Notes: generated by a model not told the origin, from the letters alone. A stretch of 64,000 nucleotides of DNA from an uncultured Nitrospiraceae bacterium (GCA_937138415.1 CAKZPA010000044.1:87920-151919); one strand, 5' to 3'. Positions 6,447-16,655 are shown, counted from the first letter of the stretch. Made by a program: numbers and translations.

Positions 6447-8813
6447 CTACTTCATCGTGACGACCGTTACTCCCGCTCCGCCTTCCTCGCGCGTCCCTCT
6501 CCGATAACCCTTCACGAGCGGATGGGCGGACAGGTGTTCGTGGACCGCTTTTGAGAGGATCCCTTTCCCAACACCATGGACGATGAGCACCTCCGGAAGG
6601 TCCGAGAGCGACGCATCGTTGAGGAATCGCTCGAGGCGGGAGAGAGCCTCGTCGACCCGCTGGCCGACGAGATGGAGCTTCATGAGGACGGGTGCTTCGT
6701 TCCCGACGCTGTACCCGTTCTGCCGCGCGTCTCCTGATTCCGGTTTCGTTGCAAAGGCGATGTCCGCGAGCGGAACCTCCGCCTCGACATTCCCTGCGGT
6801 CACCCTGACGCGTGCATTGCGCGCGTCGACTTCCGACACCCGCGCCTGCACGCCGAGAGAACGGACGTAGAGGACGTCCCCCTTCCTGATCTCTTCAAGG
6901 GACAGGTTGTGGACGCTCTCGGGTTCCAATTCTCTCAGCTTTCCTTCGACGATGGCTCCTGCCTCCGCGATTTTCTTGAGCGCTTTCCGCCGTTCGGCTC
7001 TCTCCTTGAGCCGCGCTTCGTCGAGGATCGCGCGCATTTCCCGCTTTGCGTTCGCGATGATTTCCGATGCCTCGCGGTAGGCGTCTGACAATACCTTCTT
7101 CTCCCGTTCCCGTGCCTCGGCGAGTGCCCTGTCGAGCGCCCTTCGTTGTTCTGCCGCCGCGGACAGCGAGGTCTCGAGGTCGCGGCGTGCTCGCTCATGC
7201 TCTTCCTTCGCGCGGTGCAGATCGGCGATCATGCGATCGAGGTCGACCTTTGTGCTCCCGAGCATTTTCCGTGCGTCTTCGATGATCGCCTCGGGGATAC
7301 CGTATCTCAGGGCAATGTCGAGAGCGTGGGACTGTCCCGGCTCCCCGATTTTCAGTCGGTAGAGAGGCGTGAACGTCTGTCGGTCGAATTCCATCGACGC
7401 GTTTACCATGCCCTCCGATGTGTGCACGAACCCTTTGATCTCGGAGAGGTGCGTCGTCGCGAAGACGAGAGCCCCGCTTTTCCGGAGCTCTTTGAGAATG
7501 GCGCACGCGAGTGCCGCTCCTTCGTCGGGGTCGGTTCCGGTGCCGAGTTCGTCGATGAGCACGATCGTACCGAATTCCCTCTGTTTGAGGATCGCGGCGA
7601 CATTCTCCACGTGTGCCGAAAACGTCGAAAGATTGTTCTCGATCGACTGTTCGTCGCCGATATCGACGAGCAGGTGTGTCGTAAAAGGTATCGATGATGA
7701 GGAATGTGCCGGGACGGGCAACCCCGACAGGGCCATGACGATGACGAGACCGATCGTTTTGAGCGCAATCGTTTTCCCGCCGGCGTTCGCACCCGTGATG
7801 ACCATGACGGTGTCTTCACCGCCGAGCGCAACGTCAAGGGGGACGACGTGGCGCCGCGGTGTCGTCTTCGCGAGGGAAATCTCCAGGAGGGGATGCCGCG
7901 CACCGGACAGGAACAGACGGCCCGTTTCGGTGAGAGCGGGGTTCTCCATGCCGAGGGAGTCGGCGAATTGTGCGACGCTCCACATGACATCAAGGGAGAC
8001 AACGATACCGAATTCCCGCGAAATGTCGTCGATGACGTTCCGGATCGTCGCGCACAATTCACGGAGGATGCGCAGTTCCTCCGCCTTTTGATCGGCGATG
8101 AGGTTTTCGAGTTCGTTCGACAGGTGAATGATGGAGAGAGGTTCGATGAAGGCCGTCTCCCCCGATTTCGAAACGTCGTGCACGACGCCGGGCACCATCC
8201 CTTTCGAGTCCATTCTCACCGGGATGACCCACCGGCCGGAGCGTGTCGTGACGAAATCGTCCTGAAGGAACGGCGCAATCCGCTCGTCCCGCGCGATCTC
8301 GTCGAGTCTCTTTTTGATCTTTCCTTCGAGTTTCCGAATCTGCGACCTCAAATCAGCGAGGAGGAACGAGGCCGAATCGAGGATATTCCCGTCGGCATCG
8401 ATCGACGTTTCTAATCGTCCGAGGATGTGCGGGAATCCCGTGAGAGAACCGACGAATTCTCTCAGGTGAGGGACGTCGGTCCTCCCGTGCACCGCCTCTT
8501 TGATGGAAGAAGCAATTTGAAGAAAAGGAACGAAGTCGGCGAGTTCCTTCGCGTCGAGGACGGAACCTTCGGGGCGAATGTTCGCGAGGTGCGGCGAAAT
8601 GTCCCCGAAACGCATGAAACGGAGGGGTGCGCCTTCGTGAGCCAATTTCCGAATATCCGCGATCAGGCGAAGGCGCCGTTCGGCGTCTTCTCTCGATTCG
8701 AAGGGTCTTAGCGCGTGGACACCCGCAACGGTCGGTTCGCTGTGCGCGTAGCCAGCGATCAGCGCGAGGACTTTCGGGAAATCGAGCACGTCAATGGTAT
8801 TGTCCGCGATCAT
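6447..8813 (-). CDS. mutS2: Endonuclease MutS2
   Basis: A 788-residue MutS2, which acts on branched DNA and stalled ribosomes rather than in classical mismatch repair. Visible parts: MutS core/lever segments in the first 300 residues, Walker A GANAGGKTIALKTIG, Walker B-type VLIDELGTGTDPDEG, the long coiled coil after the ATPase (about 510-610), and a C-terminal Smr nuclease domain with VLIVHGVGKGILSKAVHEHL. The MutS1 N-terminal mismatch-binding domain is absent, as expected. Its start overlaps the 3' end of rarA by 4 bp (ATGA), so the two DNA-maintenance genes are translationally coupled. Confidence 0.96.
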   Translation of the reverse strand: MIADNTIDVLDFPKVLALIAGYAHSEPTVAGVHALRPFESREDAERRLRLIADIRKLAHEGAPLRFMRFGDISPHLANIRPEGSVLDAKELADFVPFLQIASSIKEAVHGRTDVPHLREFVGSLTGFPHILGRLETSIDADGNILDSASFLLADLRSQIRKLEGKIKKRLDEIARDERIAPFLQDDFVTTRSGRWVIPVRMDSKGMVPGVVHDVSKSGETAFIEPLSIIHLSNELENLIADQKAEELRILRELCATIRNVIDDISREFGIVVSLDVMWSVAQFADSLGMENPALTETGRLFLSGARHPLLEISLAKTTPRRHVVPLDVALGGEDTVMVITGANAGGKTIALKTIGLVIVMALSGLPVPAHSSSSIPFTTHLLVDIGDEQSIENNLSTFSAHVENVAAILKQREFGTIVLIDELGTGTDPDEGAALACAILKELRKSGALVFATTHLSEIKGFVHTSEGMVNASMEFDRQTFTPLYRLKIGEPGQSHALDIALRYGIPEAIIEDARKMLGSTKVDLDRMIADLHRAKEEHERARRDLETSLSAAAEQRRALDRALAEAREREKKVLSDAYREASEIIANAKREMRAILDEARLKERAERRKALKKIAEAGAIVEGKLRELEPESVHNLSLEEIRKGDVLYVRSLGVQARVSEVDARNARVRVTAGNVEAEVPLADIAFATKPESGDARQNGYSVGNEAPVLMKLHLVGQRVDEALSRLERFLNDASLSDLPEVLIVHGVGKGILSKAVHEHLSAHPLVKGYRRGTREEGGAGVTVVTMK

Positions 8814-10048
8814 GGAGCGTCGTACTTCTTTTTCTTTTTCAGGTAGTCTTGTTCGACGTGGCCGCCGTAGTCATGCGGATACCGGTAGCCGGTCCCGCGG
8901 CCGAGTTTCTTCGCTCCCGGGTAGTGGCTGTCCTTGAGGTGGTCCGGTACTTCCATGATCCCTTCGGTTTCTACATCGTGGAGCGCCGCTTCGATCGCCC
9001 GGTACGCCGCGTTGCTCTTCGGGGCCTTCGCGACGTACAGTGCTGCCTGAGCGAGGGGGATCTGCGCTTCCGGCATGCCGACAAATTCGACCGCGCGGAG
9101 CGCCGCTATCGCAAGCACCAGCGCCATCGGATCTGCGTTGCCGACATCCTCGGAGGCGCAGATCACGATTCTCCTCGCGATGAAACGGGGGTCTTCTCCC
9201 GCGTAGATCATCTTCGCGAGGTAGTACACGGCGGCATCGGGATCCGAACCTCTCATACTCTTTATGAAGGCGGAGATCGTGTCGTAGTGCTGGTCGCCCT
9301 TGCGGTCATAGAGGACGCTCTTCTTTTGGATGGAATCTTCCGCGACGGCGAGCGAGATGTGGATGCGCCCGTCTCCGGGTAGCGTCGTGAGCGCGGCCAC
9401 CTCGAGCGCGGTCAGGGCCCTCCGGGCATCCCCGTCCGCCATGCGCGCGAGATGCGCGAGGGCTTCTTCGTCGACGCGGAGGGGGAGCTTGCCGAGGCCA
9501 CGTTCCGTATCCTCCAACGACCTGCGGAGGATCGTGACGATGTCGCTCTCGGACAGAGGTTTAAGCTCGAAGATCTGACTTCGCGAGACGAGCGCCGCGT
9601 TGACGTAAAAGAAAGGATTTTCGACCGTCGCCGAGATGAGGGTGATCGCGCCTTCCTCGACGTCGGGGAGGAGAGCGTCCTGCTGGAGCTTGTTGAATCG
9701 GTGAATCTCATCGAGGAAGAGGATCGTCTTCACGCCCCTCGAGCGTCTCGATCGCGCCTGGTTGAGAGCTTTTCTTATTTCATCGAGGCCAACCGTCGCG
9801 GCATTCATCCATTCGAAATGCGCGCGCGTCTGTGCGGCGATGATCCGCGCCAGGGCGGTCTTGCCGGTTCCGGGCGGTCCGTAGAGGATGATGGAGCTGA
9901 TCCGGTCCGACTCGATCGCGCGCCGCAGCAGTTTCCCGGGCCCGAGGATGTGGGTCTGCCCGACGTATTCATCGAGACTCCTCGGACACATGCGGAAGGC
10001 TAAAGGCTGATCGATCGCACCGTTGGCATCGTTCTCGAAGAGACCCAT
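8810..10048 (-). CDS. rarA: Replication-associated recombination protein A (AAA+ ATPase)
   Basis: A 412-residue RarA/MgsA, a clamp-loader-like AAA+ protein acting at stalled replication forks. Walker A is [14 protein letters not shown], Walker [11 protein letters not shown]; sensor and lid elements follow, and the C-terminal tetramerisation region has [19 protein letters not shown] and [14 protein letters not shown] as in the family. The start MGLFEND at 10048 is favoured over an upstream frame extension at 10117 because the family begins a few residues before the RPxxLDEYVGQ motif. It is the first gene of a rarA-mutS2 pair and is divergent from the nicotinate phosphoribosyltransferase gene. 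Confidence 0.95.
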   Translation of the reverse strand: MGLFENDANGAIDQPLAFRMCPRSLDEYVGQTHILGPGKLLRRAIESDRISSIILYGPPGTGKTALARIIAAQTRAHFEWMNAATVGLDEIRKALNQARSRRSRGVKTILFLDEIHRFNKLQQDALLPDVEEGAITLISATVENPFFYVNAALVSRSQIFELKPLSESDIVTILRRSLEDTERGLGKLPLRVDEEALAHLARMADGDARRALTALEVAALTTLPGDGRIHISLAVAEDSIQKKSVLYDRKGDQHYDTISAFIKSMRGSDPDAAVYYLAKMIYAGEDPRFIARRIVICASEDVGNADPMALVLAIAALRAVEFVGMPEAQIPLAQAALYVAKAPKSNAAYRAIEAALHDVETEGIMEVPDHLKDSHYPGAKKLGRGTGYRYPHDYGGHVEQDYLKKKKKYDAP

Positions 10049-10155
10049 GCTCTTATGTTCTCTCAAACGCCGGGAAATTTGCAATGGAACCATTACCGTC
10101 CGACGTATGTCAGTCATACCGGTGCTCTTATTCGGGACAGGTAGTGAATGGAACC

Positions 10156-10182
10156 TTGCCCGTCAAAGGAACATGATATACT
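10156..10182 (+). promoter_or_regulatory. Putative sigma-70 promoter for the NAPRTase gene
   Basis: TTGCCC at 10156-10161 and TATACT at 10177-10182 are separated by 15 bp, with a TG one base before the -10 hexamer (extended -10). The ATG of the downstream gene is 39 bp further on. The short spacer is compensated by the extended -10. Confidence 0.45.
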
Positions 10183-10220
10183 ATGTCTGGTCGCCGGAAA
10201 GACGTTTCCCGGGAGTGAAC

Positions 10221-11381
10221 ATGTTCCATACCGCGCATCCCGAAGATATCATCAGTGGACGCATCACCGATGTCTATTTCGAGAGAACCCTGAGGATCCT
10301 CCAGGCGAAGGGGATCAATCCGTCCGTGAAAGCGGAATTCATCGCGAAGAGTCTCCCGGATCAGTGGCCGTGGGCCGTTTTCGCCGGTCTCGAGGAAGCC
10401 CTGTCTCTCCTCGAGCGCCTGCCGGTGAAGGTGAGGGCGATGCGGGAGGGCTCGGTCTTTTTCCCCTACGAGCCGGTGATGGAGATCGAAGGACGATACC
10501 AGGATTTCTGCGTGTACGAGACGGCGCTCCTCGGGTTGATCTGCCAGGCATCGGGAATCGCGACGCAGGCGGCCCGGTTCAGGAAGTTGGTCGGCGAGCG
10601 TCTCCTCATCAGCTTCGGAGCGAGGAGGATGCACCCGGTGCTCGCCCCGATGATCGAACGGAACGCGTTCATCGGCGGCTGCGACGGCGTCTCCGTCGTG
10701 AAGTCGGGCGAGATGATCGGCGAAGATCCGATGGGGACGATGCCCCATTCGCTCATTCTCTGCCTCGGCTCGACGGTCGACGCGATCCGGGCGTACGACG
10801 AGGTTCTGGAACCGGCGGTGAAGCGGGTGGCCCTCATCGACACCTTCCTCGACGAAAAATTCGAGTGTCTGAATGTCGCGAGTGCGATGGGCGGGAAACT
10901 CTTTGCGGTGCGTTTCGATACCCCTTCGTCACGGAGGGGTAACTTCTTTCGTCTCCTCGAGGAGTGCCGCTGGGAGATGGACATGCGGGGATACCGACAC
11001 GTGAAGTTCTACGTGAGCGGCGGGATTCGCGAAGAGGATATCCCGGTGCTCAATCAGGTGGTGGACGGTTACGGCATCGGTACGTCGATCAGCGACGCTC
11101 CCGTCGTCGATTACGCGATGGACATAATGGAAATCGAGGGGGAGTCGCGCGCAAAGCGCGGTAAGTGGTCGGGGAGCAAGAGAGTCTTGCGCTGCCTCCT
11201 GTGCGGGGAGAGGATGATCGTGCCGTGCGCAGACGGGCGGGATGCCTGCCCGTGCGGCGGAAAGTACGAAGACGTTCTCGTGCCGGTTCTCGATCACGGA
11301 GCCTACCTCAGGGACGTCGAAAAACCCGCGGCAATCAGAAAATACGTTCTCCAGAACATCAAGGATCTGCCGCTGAGATAA
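10221..11381 (+). CDS. Nicotinate phosphoribosyltransferase, archaeal/thermophile-like type
   Basis: A 386-residue enzyme of NAD salvage converting nicotinate and PRPP to nicotinate mononucleotide. Characteristic segments are FHTAHPEDIISGRITDVYF at the N-terminus, the phosphate-binding region with FGARRMHPVLAPMIERNAF, GTMPHSLILCLG, and VDGYGIGTSISDAP near the barrel end. The C-terminal tail carries a cysteine cluster (CLLCGERM...CPCGGKY) resembling the zinc-binding tail described for Thermoplasma-type NAPRTases. ATG at 10221 has a GGGAG ribosome site and fits the family N-terminus; the longer frame from 10023 overlaps the divergent rarA gene and is rejected. The gene is single. Confidence 0.93.
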   Translation: MFHTAHPEDIISGRITDVYFERTLRILQAKGINPSVKAEFIAKSLPDQWPWAVFAGLEEALSLLERLPVKVRAMREGSVFFPYEPVMEIEGRYQDFCVYETALLGLICQASGIATQAARFRKLVGERLLISFGARRMHPVLAPMIERNAFIGGCDGVSVVKSGEMIGEDPMGTMPHSLILCLGSTVDAIRAYDEVLEPAVKRVALIDTFLDEKFECLNVASAMGGKLFAVRFDTPSSRRGNFFRLLEECRWEMDMRGYRHVKFYVSGGIREEDIPVLNQVVDGYGIGTSISDAPVVDYAMDIMEIEGESRAKRGKWSGSKRVLRCLLCGERMIVPCADGRDACPCGGKYEDVLVPVLDHGAYLRDVEKPAAIRKYVLQNIKDLPLR

Positions 11382-11453
11382 TGGGTCCTCTCGTTCGTCC
11401 CTCTCCTGACACGATCGGCGTGTGCCCATCCCTCTCACTTGTCTGCTGACGGC

Positions 11454-12284
11454 ATGGCTTCGATCGCCATTCTCGCCGCCATTTTCCTCTGGAGTTCCCT
11501 CGGCGTTGTCGTGCGTCTCTCCGGCGTCGAAATCCACGTCCTCATGTTCTACTCACTGGTTGTCGCATCCCTCGTGCAGGGGGTCATCCTCTGCGGGCGG
11601 CGCTATCGCGGCGCCGTGCTCCGGAGGGAAAACGTGCAATTCCCGGTGGTCCTCGGCATCGTGTCCTGCGTCAATACCTTCACCTATTTCTTCGCGTTCA
11701 CCCGCACGACGATCGCGAATGCCGTCCTCACGCACTACACGGCGCCCGTCATCGTCGCATTTCTCGCGCCGTTCTTCCTGAGGGAACGGCTCACGGCGAA
11801 GATCCTCTTCGTGATCGCGCTCGCGACGGCGGGGCTCTGGATTATGCTCGATGGCTTCTCGATCGCGGAAGAACAGATGATGGGGATTGTCGCCGGCCTC
11901 GTCTCGGGCGTCGCGTACGCGATCATCATCATTCTGCTGAAGATGCACGCCCAGAGGTATCATCCCCTCCTCCTCGCGTTCTTCGCGAATCTCACCGTCA
12001 TGCTCATCCTCGCCCCCTTTGTCCGAAGTTTCCCTGCGCACGCTGCATGGAGCTACCTCGTTATCGGCATAATCCATTCGACGATTGCGCCTCTCCTCTA
12101 TTTCTGGGGTTTCAAAGGGGTGACCGCCAACAGGGCGGCGATTCTCGGCTACATCGAACCTGTGTGCGCGATTGTCTTCGGCATGATGTTCCTGCAGGAA
12201 AAACCGGGGATTCATTCGCTGATCGGCGGAGTGCTGATACTCGTGTCGGGATACCTGACGCTCCGGAGGTCGGGGACGGAGTAG
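11454..12284 (+). CDS. EamA/DMT-family transporter
   Basis: A 276-residue inner-membrane protein with ten predicted hydrophobic segments in two EamA repeats, the first opening with ASIAILAAIFLWSSLG and the second near GIVAGLVSGVAYAIIIILL. Typical repeat-end motifs are LTHYTAPVIVAFLAPFFLRERL and AILGYIEPVCAIVFGMMFLQEK. Such proteins export or import small metabolites such as amino acids or nucleobases; the substrate is not readable. The ATG at 11454 is preferred to a TTG at 11439. Its stop abuts the stop of the convergent ABC permease gene with no intervening base, which leaves no room for a separate terminator. Confidence 0.9.
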   Translation: MASIAILAAIFLWSSLGVVVRLSGVEIHVLMFYSLVVASLVQGVILCGRRYRGAVLRRENVQFPVVLGIVSCVNTFTYFFAFTRTTIANAVLTHYTAPVIVAFLAPFFLRERLTAKILFVIALATAGLWIMLDGFSIAEEQMMGIVAGLVSGVAYAIIIILLKMHAQRYHPLLLAFFANLTVMLILAPFVRSFPAHAAWSYLVIGIIHSTIAPLLYFWGFKGVTANRAAILGYIEPVCAIVFGMMFLQEKPGIHSLIGGVLILVSGYLTLRRSGTE

Positions 12285-13508
12285 CTATGTGCGGATGACG
12301 TCGATCGGCTGGATGCGAACGGCTTTCTGCGACGGATAGATGCCGGCGAGAATGCCGACGGTGACGCTCGCGAGGAACGAGAGCGCGTGTCCGAACGGCG
12401 AAATGGTGAAGGGGAGGTGCACGAGCCAGAAGATGAGGACCGTGGCGAGGCTGCTCAGGAGCACGCCGATGGTGCCGCCGCTGAACGAAATGAACGACGC
12501 CTCGAGGAGAAACTGAAGGACGATATCCTTCTTCCGCGAACCGACCGCCCGCCGGATACCGATCTCGAGCCTTCTCTCGTTCACGATGAGGATCATGATC
12601 GAGAGAATCCCGAGACCTCCGATAAGGAAAGAGACGGTGGCGGAAATCCGCCCGAGGAGTGTGATCATCGAGACGGCCTGCGTTTTCAATGCCATGACAT
12701 CCTTCAGGTCGATCACGGTGAAGTCGTCGTTCTGGCCGGGGCGGATCTTGTGTCGAGTCCGAAGGATATTTTCGATCTGCTCCTTCGTTGCCGCTAAAAC
12801 CTGCGCGTCGCTCACCTGCACCGAGATCACATTGATGTACTCCTTGTTCACGAACCGCTTGAGGTAGGTATTAAGCGGGATGAAAATCTGGTTGTCCTGA
12901 TCCACCCCCGATATGTCGACGCCTTTTTCCTGCATGATGCCGATTACCTGGCACGGCACGCGCCAGATGAGGATGTATTTACCGATAGGGTTTTCTCGCC
13001 CGAAAAGCCGCTCCGCGACCTTCGTGCCGAGGACGGCCACCTTGCCGAGGGTTCGGTCGTCCTCATCGGACAAGAAACGGCCTTCGCCGACCGGGAAATT
13101 TCTGATTCGCGAGTAATTCGGCGTAACACCGGCGACGAGAACCGCCTTCAATACGGTATTCTCGTACCGGATGGGGAAGAACGTATTCCCCGAAGGCGAC
13201 ACATCGGTCACGAACTGCGACCCATCCCGAATCGCCCGGGCATCACCCACCGTGAGCGTCGTCGCCTCGCTCAGGAGACGGGTGCCGGTGCCGACTCTCC
13301 TCACGATTCCGCTCCTCACGATGAGGAGGTTTTTTCCGAAACTCTCAGCCTCCCGTTCGGTTTTGATCGTGAGCGCCTTGGAGACGTTCGACACGACGAT
13401 GAGGGAAAAAGTTCCGAGAAGGACACCGAGAATGGCGAGGATGGATCTGACCTTGAAGTTCATCAGCGAGCGGACGGCGATCCGAAGATTCAGGATGATC
13501 CTTTTCAT
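12285..13508 (-). CDS. MacB/FtsX-type ABC transporter permease (second of two)
   Basis: A 407-residue ABC permease: N-terminal helix (about 18-42), a large extracytoplasmic MacB_PCD-type domain (about 43-280), then three C-terminal helices of the FtsX core with NERRLEIGIRRAVGSRKKDI, the usual coupling segment. No ATPase domain is fused. It is the last gene of the TolC-adaptor-ATPase-permease-permease operon, 58 bp after the other permease. The two permeases are equal in length but diverged, so a heterodimer with the shared ATPase is likely. Substrate could be a peptide, macrolide or lipid-like molecule; this is inferred from the MacAB family only. Confidence 0.9.
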   Translation of the reverse strand: MKRIILNLRIAVRSLMNFKVRSILAILGVLLGTFSLIVVSNVSKALTIKTEREAESFGKNLLIVRSGIVRRVGTGTRLLSEATTLTVGDARAIRDGSQFVTDVSPSGNTFFPIRYENTVLKAVLVAGVTPNYSRIRNFPVGEGRFLSDEDDRTLGKVAVLGTKVAERLFGRENPIGKYILIWRVPCQVIGIMQEKGVDISGVDQDNQIFIPLNTYLKRFVNKEYINVISVQVSDAQVLAATKEQIENILRTRHKIRPGQNDDFTVIDLKDVMALKTQAVSMITLLGRISATVSFLIGGLGILSIMILIVNERRLEIGIRRAVGSRKKDIVLQFLLEASFISFSGGTIGVLLSSLATVLIFWLVHLPFTISPFGHALSFLASVTVGILAGIYPSQKAVRIQPIDVIRT

Positions 13509-13566
13509 GTGTCCGTAAAATACGAAACTGGCGCGTGTGCGGTCTGGATGCTATTCGCGTATGGCA

Positions 13567-14790
13567 TCACCCTTTGATCGCTTCGATGGGTTTGAGGTTC
13601 GCGGCTCTGTTCGCCGGCTGGAGGCCGAAGCCGATGCCGACTGCCCATGAGAGGACCATGCCGACCACGAACGCTTTAGAAGAAAAGTGGATCGGAAACT
13701 CGGCGACCGACGTGAGGAGTTTCGAGGAAGCGAACGCAAGCGCGAATCCCGCGAGACCGCCGAGTGTCGTGATGAGGACGGACTCACCGAGGAACTGGAA
13801 CATGATGTCTCGTCTCTTGGCGCCCGCCGCGCGGCGGATCCCTATTTCCTGCGTCCTCTCCCTCACGGAGAGGAGAAAGAGGTTCGCGATCACGAACCCC
13901 GCGACGACGAGGGCGATGACCCCCGTAATGCCGAGGAAAGCGACGAGAGAACCCGTGAGCGCAACGAGAAACTTCGTAATTTCGCGCGGCGACACGGTCG
14001 TGAAGTCGTCCGGCTCTTCCGTCGGGAGTTTATGCCGTGCACGGAGAAAGGTTCGCAGCTCCTCGACGTGCGCGTAGAGGTTTTCTCGATCGAGAAAACG
14101 TATCCTCATCGCCGACACGTACGTCGTTTCGTTCTGGAGTTTTCTCATGATCGTCGAGATGGGAATGATGACGCGGTCATCGAGGCGCTCACCCGTGGGG
14201 GTCGTGCCTCTCTCGGAGAGTACCCCGACGATCTTGACGGGGATCCGCTTGATGAGGATCGTTTTACCAACGGGATCTTCGTCGCCGAACAGCTCCGAGG
14301 CGAGAAACTGCCCTATGAGACCCACATTGCGCAGACCCCTCACGTCGTCGTCCGTGAAGTCCGATCCCTGGACGACAGGCCATGTCCAGACGCGGCTGTA
14401 GTCGCTCGTCGATCCGATGACGAGCGACTGGTATTTCCTGTTTCTGTAAGAGACAGGGACGTCTCTCATCGCCGTCATCGGGACGACGAGGTACGCGGTC
14501 GAGAAGGCGTCCCTGACCGCGTCGATGTCGTCGAGCGTGATCGTTTTCTGACGGCGACCCGTCGCGCGTGCTTCTTCCCCTCCGCCAAAGACGAGGAGGG
14601 AATCGGGGCCGAACCGGGCGACGATTTCGAACGCTTTCTGGTACGCCCCTTCCGTCGCCGCGACGATGAGGGTGATCGAGGCGATGCCGAAGGCGACGCT
14701 GACGAGACAGAAGACGGTCCTCAGCGTGTAGGAGCGGACAGCTTTCGCGGATTGGGAGAGAATTCTGAGAAACCGGCCCGCGTCACTCAC
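13567..14790 (-). CDS. MacB/FtsX-type ABC transporter permease (first of two)
   Basis: A 407-residue permease with the same architecture as its neighbour: one N-terminal membrane helix (SYTLRTVFCLVSVAFGIAS), a periplasmic MacB_PCD-like domain, and a C-terminal FtsX block containing RERTQEIGIRRAAGAKRRDI. It starts with GTG overlapping the ATPase stop by 4 bp (GTGA), a sign of translational coupling. Together with the ATPase at 14787-15452, the adaptor and TolC it should form a tripartite efflux machine across both membranes. Confidence 0.9.
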   Translation of the reverse strand: MSDAGRFLRILSQSAKAVRSYTLRTVFCLVSVAFGIASITLIVAATEGAYQKAFEIVARFGPDSLLVFGGGEEARATGRRQKTITLDDIDAVRDAFSTAYLVVPMTAMRDVPVSYRNRKYQSLVIGSTSDYSRVWTWPVVQGSDFTDDDVRGLRNVGLIGQFLASELFGDEDPVGKTILIKRIPVKIVGVLSERGTTPTGERLDDRVIIPISTIMRKLQNETTYVSAMRIRFLDRENLYAHVEELRTFLRARHKLPTEEPDDFTTVSPREITKFLVALTGSLVAFLGITGVIALVVAGFVIANLFLLSVRERTQEIGIRRAAGAKRRDIMFQFLGESVLITTLGGLAGFALAFASSKLLTSVAEFPIHFSSKAFVVGMVLSWAVGIGFGLQPANRAANLKPIEAIKG

Positions 14791-15452
14791 ACGATAACGC
14801 CGTCTTTCATCGTGACGATCCTGTTCGCGTACTTCGCGACATTCGGGTCATGGGTGATGAGGATGATCGTTTTTCCCCGGTCGTGCATCTGAACGAGGAG
14901 ATCCATGATTTCCCCGGCGGTCTTGCTGTCGAGCTGGCCCGTCGGCTCGTCGGTGAGGATAATGTCGGGGTCATTGATGAGGGCCCGCGCGATCGCGACT
15001 CGCTGCTGTTCCCCCCCCGAGAGCTGGCTCGGCTTGAATTTCGTGCGTTCCCGGAGCCCCACGATCGCGAGCAGGTCGTGCGCCCTCTTCACGAAATCGT
15101 CTTTCGATTTTTCGACGTAGAGCGATGGGAGGAGCACATTTTCGAGGACGGTCGCATAAGGGAGAAGGTAGAAGTTCTGGAAGACGAATCCGATGTGCTC
15201 GTTCCTGATGACGGAGAGTTCATCGTCGGAAAGGCGTGACACTTCCCTGTCCGCGAGAATGTACCGTCCGGACGTGGGCACGTCGAGGCAGCCGATGATA
15301 TTGACGAGGGTTGTCTTGCCGGAACCCGAGGCCCCCATGATCGCGATGAACTCTCCCCGTTCGACGAGGAGATTGACGCCCCTGAGGACCATCACGTCGA
15401 TATCTCCCATTCTGTACGTTTTCTTGATGTCCTCGAGGATACAGATCGGCAT
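14787..15452 (-). CDS. ABC transporter ATP-binding protein (MacB/LolD type)
   Basis: A 221-residue nucleotide-binding subunit with Walker [13 protein letters not shown], signature [15 protein letters not shown], Walker [14 protein letters not shown] and the H-loop in [10 protein letters not shown]. Sequence is closest in style to the LolD/MacB ATPases that work with FtsX-fold permeases by mechanotransmission. It lies 15 bp after the adaptor gene and overlaps the first permease gene, so one ATPase serves two separate permease polypeptides. Confidence 0.94.
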   Translation of the reverse strand: MPICILEDIKKTYRMGDIDVMVLRGVNLLVERGEFIAIMGASGSGKTTLVNIIGCLDVPTSGRYILADREVSRLSDDELSVIRNEHIGFVFQNFYLLPYATVLENVLLPSLYVEKSKDDFVKRAHDLLAIVGLRERTKFKPSQLSGGEQQRVAIARALINDPDIILTDEPTGQLDSKTAGEIMDLLVQMHDRGKTIILITHDPNVAKYANRIVTMKDGVIV

Positions 15453-15467
15453 GGGAAAGATCCGGGA

Positions 15468-16655
15468 CTACTGAGATTCGGGCTTCGAGGAGACGGGGAG
15501 GACGAGTTTCGTGGCGAGCACGTCACCCTCGGAGAGCCCGGAGACGATTTCGGTCATATCCTCACCCCTGATTCCCGTCTTCACGTCGACCTTTTCGACC
15601 TTGTTCGGTCCCACGACCCGGTACGCGACCTGCTTCCCTAATTCGAACTTTATCGCGGCATTCGGCGCAACGAGGATATTCTCCTTCCGGTCCGTGATGA
15701 TCTTGATGTGCGTCGTCATCTCGGGCCTGAGGAAGGCGCTGTCTTCTTTCGAGACGCGAACGATGGCGAGATAGTACACGATGTTCTCCTTCACGACCGG
15801 TTGCGGATAGATTTTCTCGATGGAGCCGTGGAACACCTTGTCCGTGAACGTATCGACCGTGTATTCGACCGGCTGCCCCACACGGACGTTCCCGATATCC
15901 GTTTCGTCGACGTATATCCACATTTCGAGGAGCGTCGGATCGAGCACCGTCACGAGATTTGCAACTTGGAGTCCCGCGACGATCGTTTCCCCTTCCTGAG
16001 CCGTCACGTCGGCGACGATCCCGTCAATGGGGGAAAAAATCTTCGTGTAGGTGAGCTTCGTTTCCTGCTGCCTGAGCTGGGCCGATATGTCCTCGATGTG
16101 CGCTTTCGCGATCGCGAGCTGCGTTTCGTATTCGCTCCGGAGTCTTTTCAGGATGGCATCGGTCGCGTCGTACTGGCTCCTCGCGCGGTCAACGGCATCC
16201 TGCGTCGTGAATTCACGTTTCAGGAGTTCGGTTTCCCGTTCGTAGGTGCGTTTTGCGTAGTCCACGTTCGCGGCAGCTTCCCTGATCCGCTCCGGATACG
16301 TGAGTTCGATCTGCGCGAGGGTATTCCGCGCCGCGGTGAGGGACGCCCGCTGCTGTTCGATCGCCCGTTGGATCTCACGGTCGTCGATGAGCGCGATGAG
16401 CTGCCCGCTCTTCACTCTGTCGCCTATCTTGACGTTCATCTTGGTGATCGTCCCCGTTGCGCGCGCACCGATCTTGACGACGGCGCCGACTTGCGGCTTG
16501 ATGATTCCCGTTTGGACGATAATGCCCCGAATATCGCCTTTAGCGACGCGGGCCGTATCGAGGACCTTCGTCGCCGGTTTCGTGAGGGCTCTGGCGGCGA
16601 TCAATCCTGCAACGAGGATGGCGATGCCGATGCCGATGACGATCAGTTTTTTCAT
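15468..16655 (-). CDS. Periplasmic adaptor (MacA/HlyD family)
   Basis: A 395-residue membrane-fusion protein. An N-terminal membrane anchor (about 4-24) is followed by the first lipoyl half-motif with VGAVVKIGARATGTITKM, a long alpha-helical hairpin (about 100-200, rich in R, E, Q and A), the second lipoyl half, and beta-barrel/MP domains with TEIVSGLSEGDVLATK near the end. It links inner-membrane ABC permeases to TolC. Its ATG overlaps the tolC-like stop by 4 bp. MacA-like rather than RND-associated because of the ABC genes immediately downstream. Confidence 0.92.
   Translation of the reverse strand: MKKLIVIGIGIAILVAGLIAARALTKPATKVLDTARVAKGDIRGIIVQTGIIKPQVGAVVKIGARATGTITKMNVKIGDRVKSGQLIALIDDREIQRAIEQQRASLTAARNTLAQIELTYPERIREAAANVDYAKRTYERETELLKREFTTQDAVDRARSQYDATDAILKRLRSEYETQLAIAKAHIEDISAQLRQQETKLTYTKIFSPIDGIVADVTAQEGETIVAGLQVANLVTVLDPTLLEMWIYVDETDIGNVRVGQPVEYTVDTFTDKVFHGSIEKIYPQPVVKENIVYYLAIVRVSKEDSAFLRPEMTTHIKIITDRKENILVAPNAAIKFELGKQVAYRVVGPNKVEKVDVKTGIRGEDMTEIVSGLSEGDVLATKLVLPVSSKPESQ

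Noticed and set aside
10023..10220. N-terminal extension of the nicotinate phosphoribosyltransferase
   Set aside because: The extra 66 codons overlap the divergent rarA start and a promoter; the ATG at 10221 with a GGGAG site matches the family.
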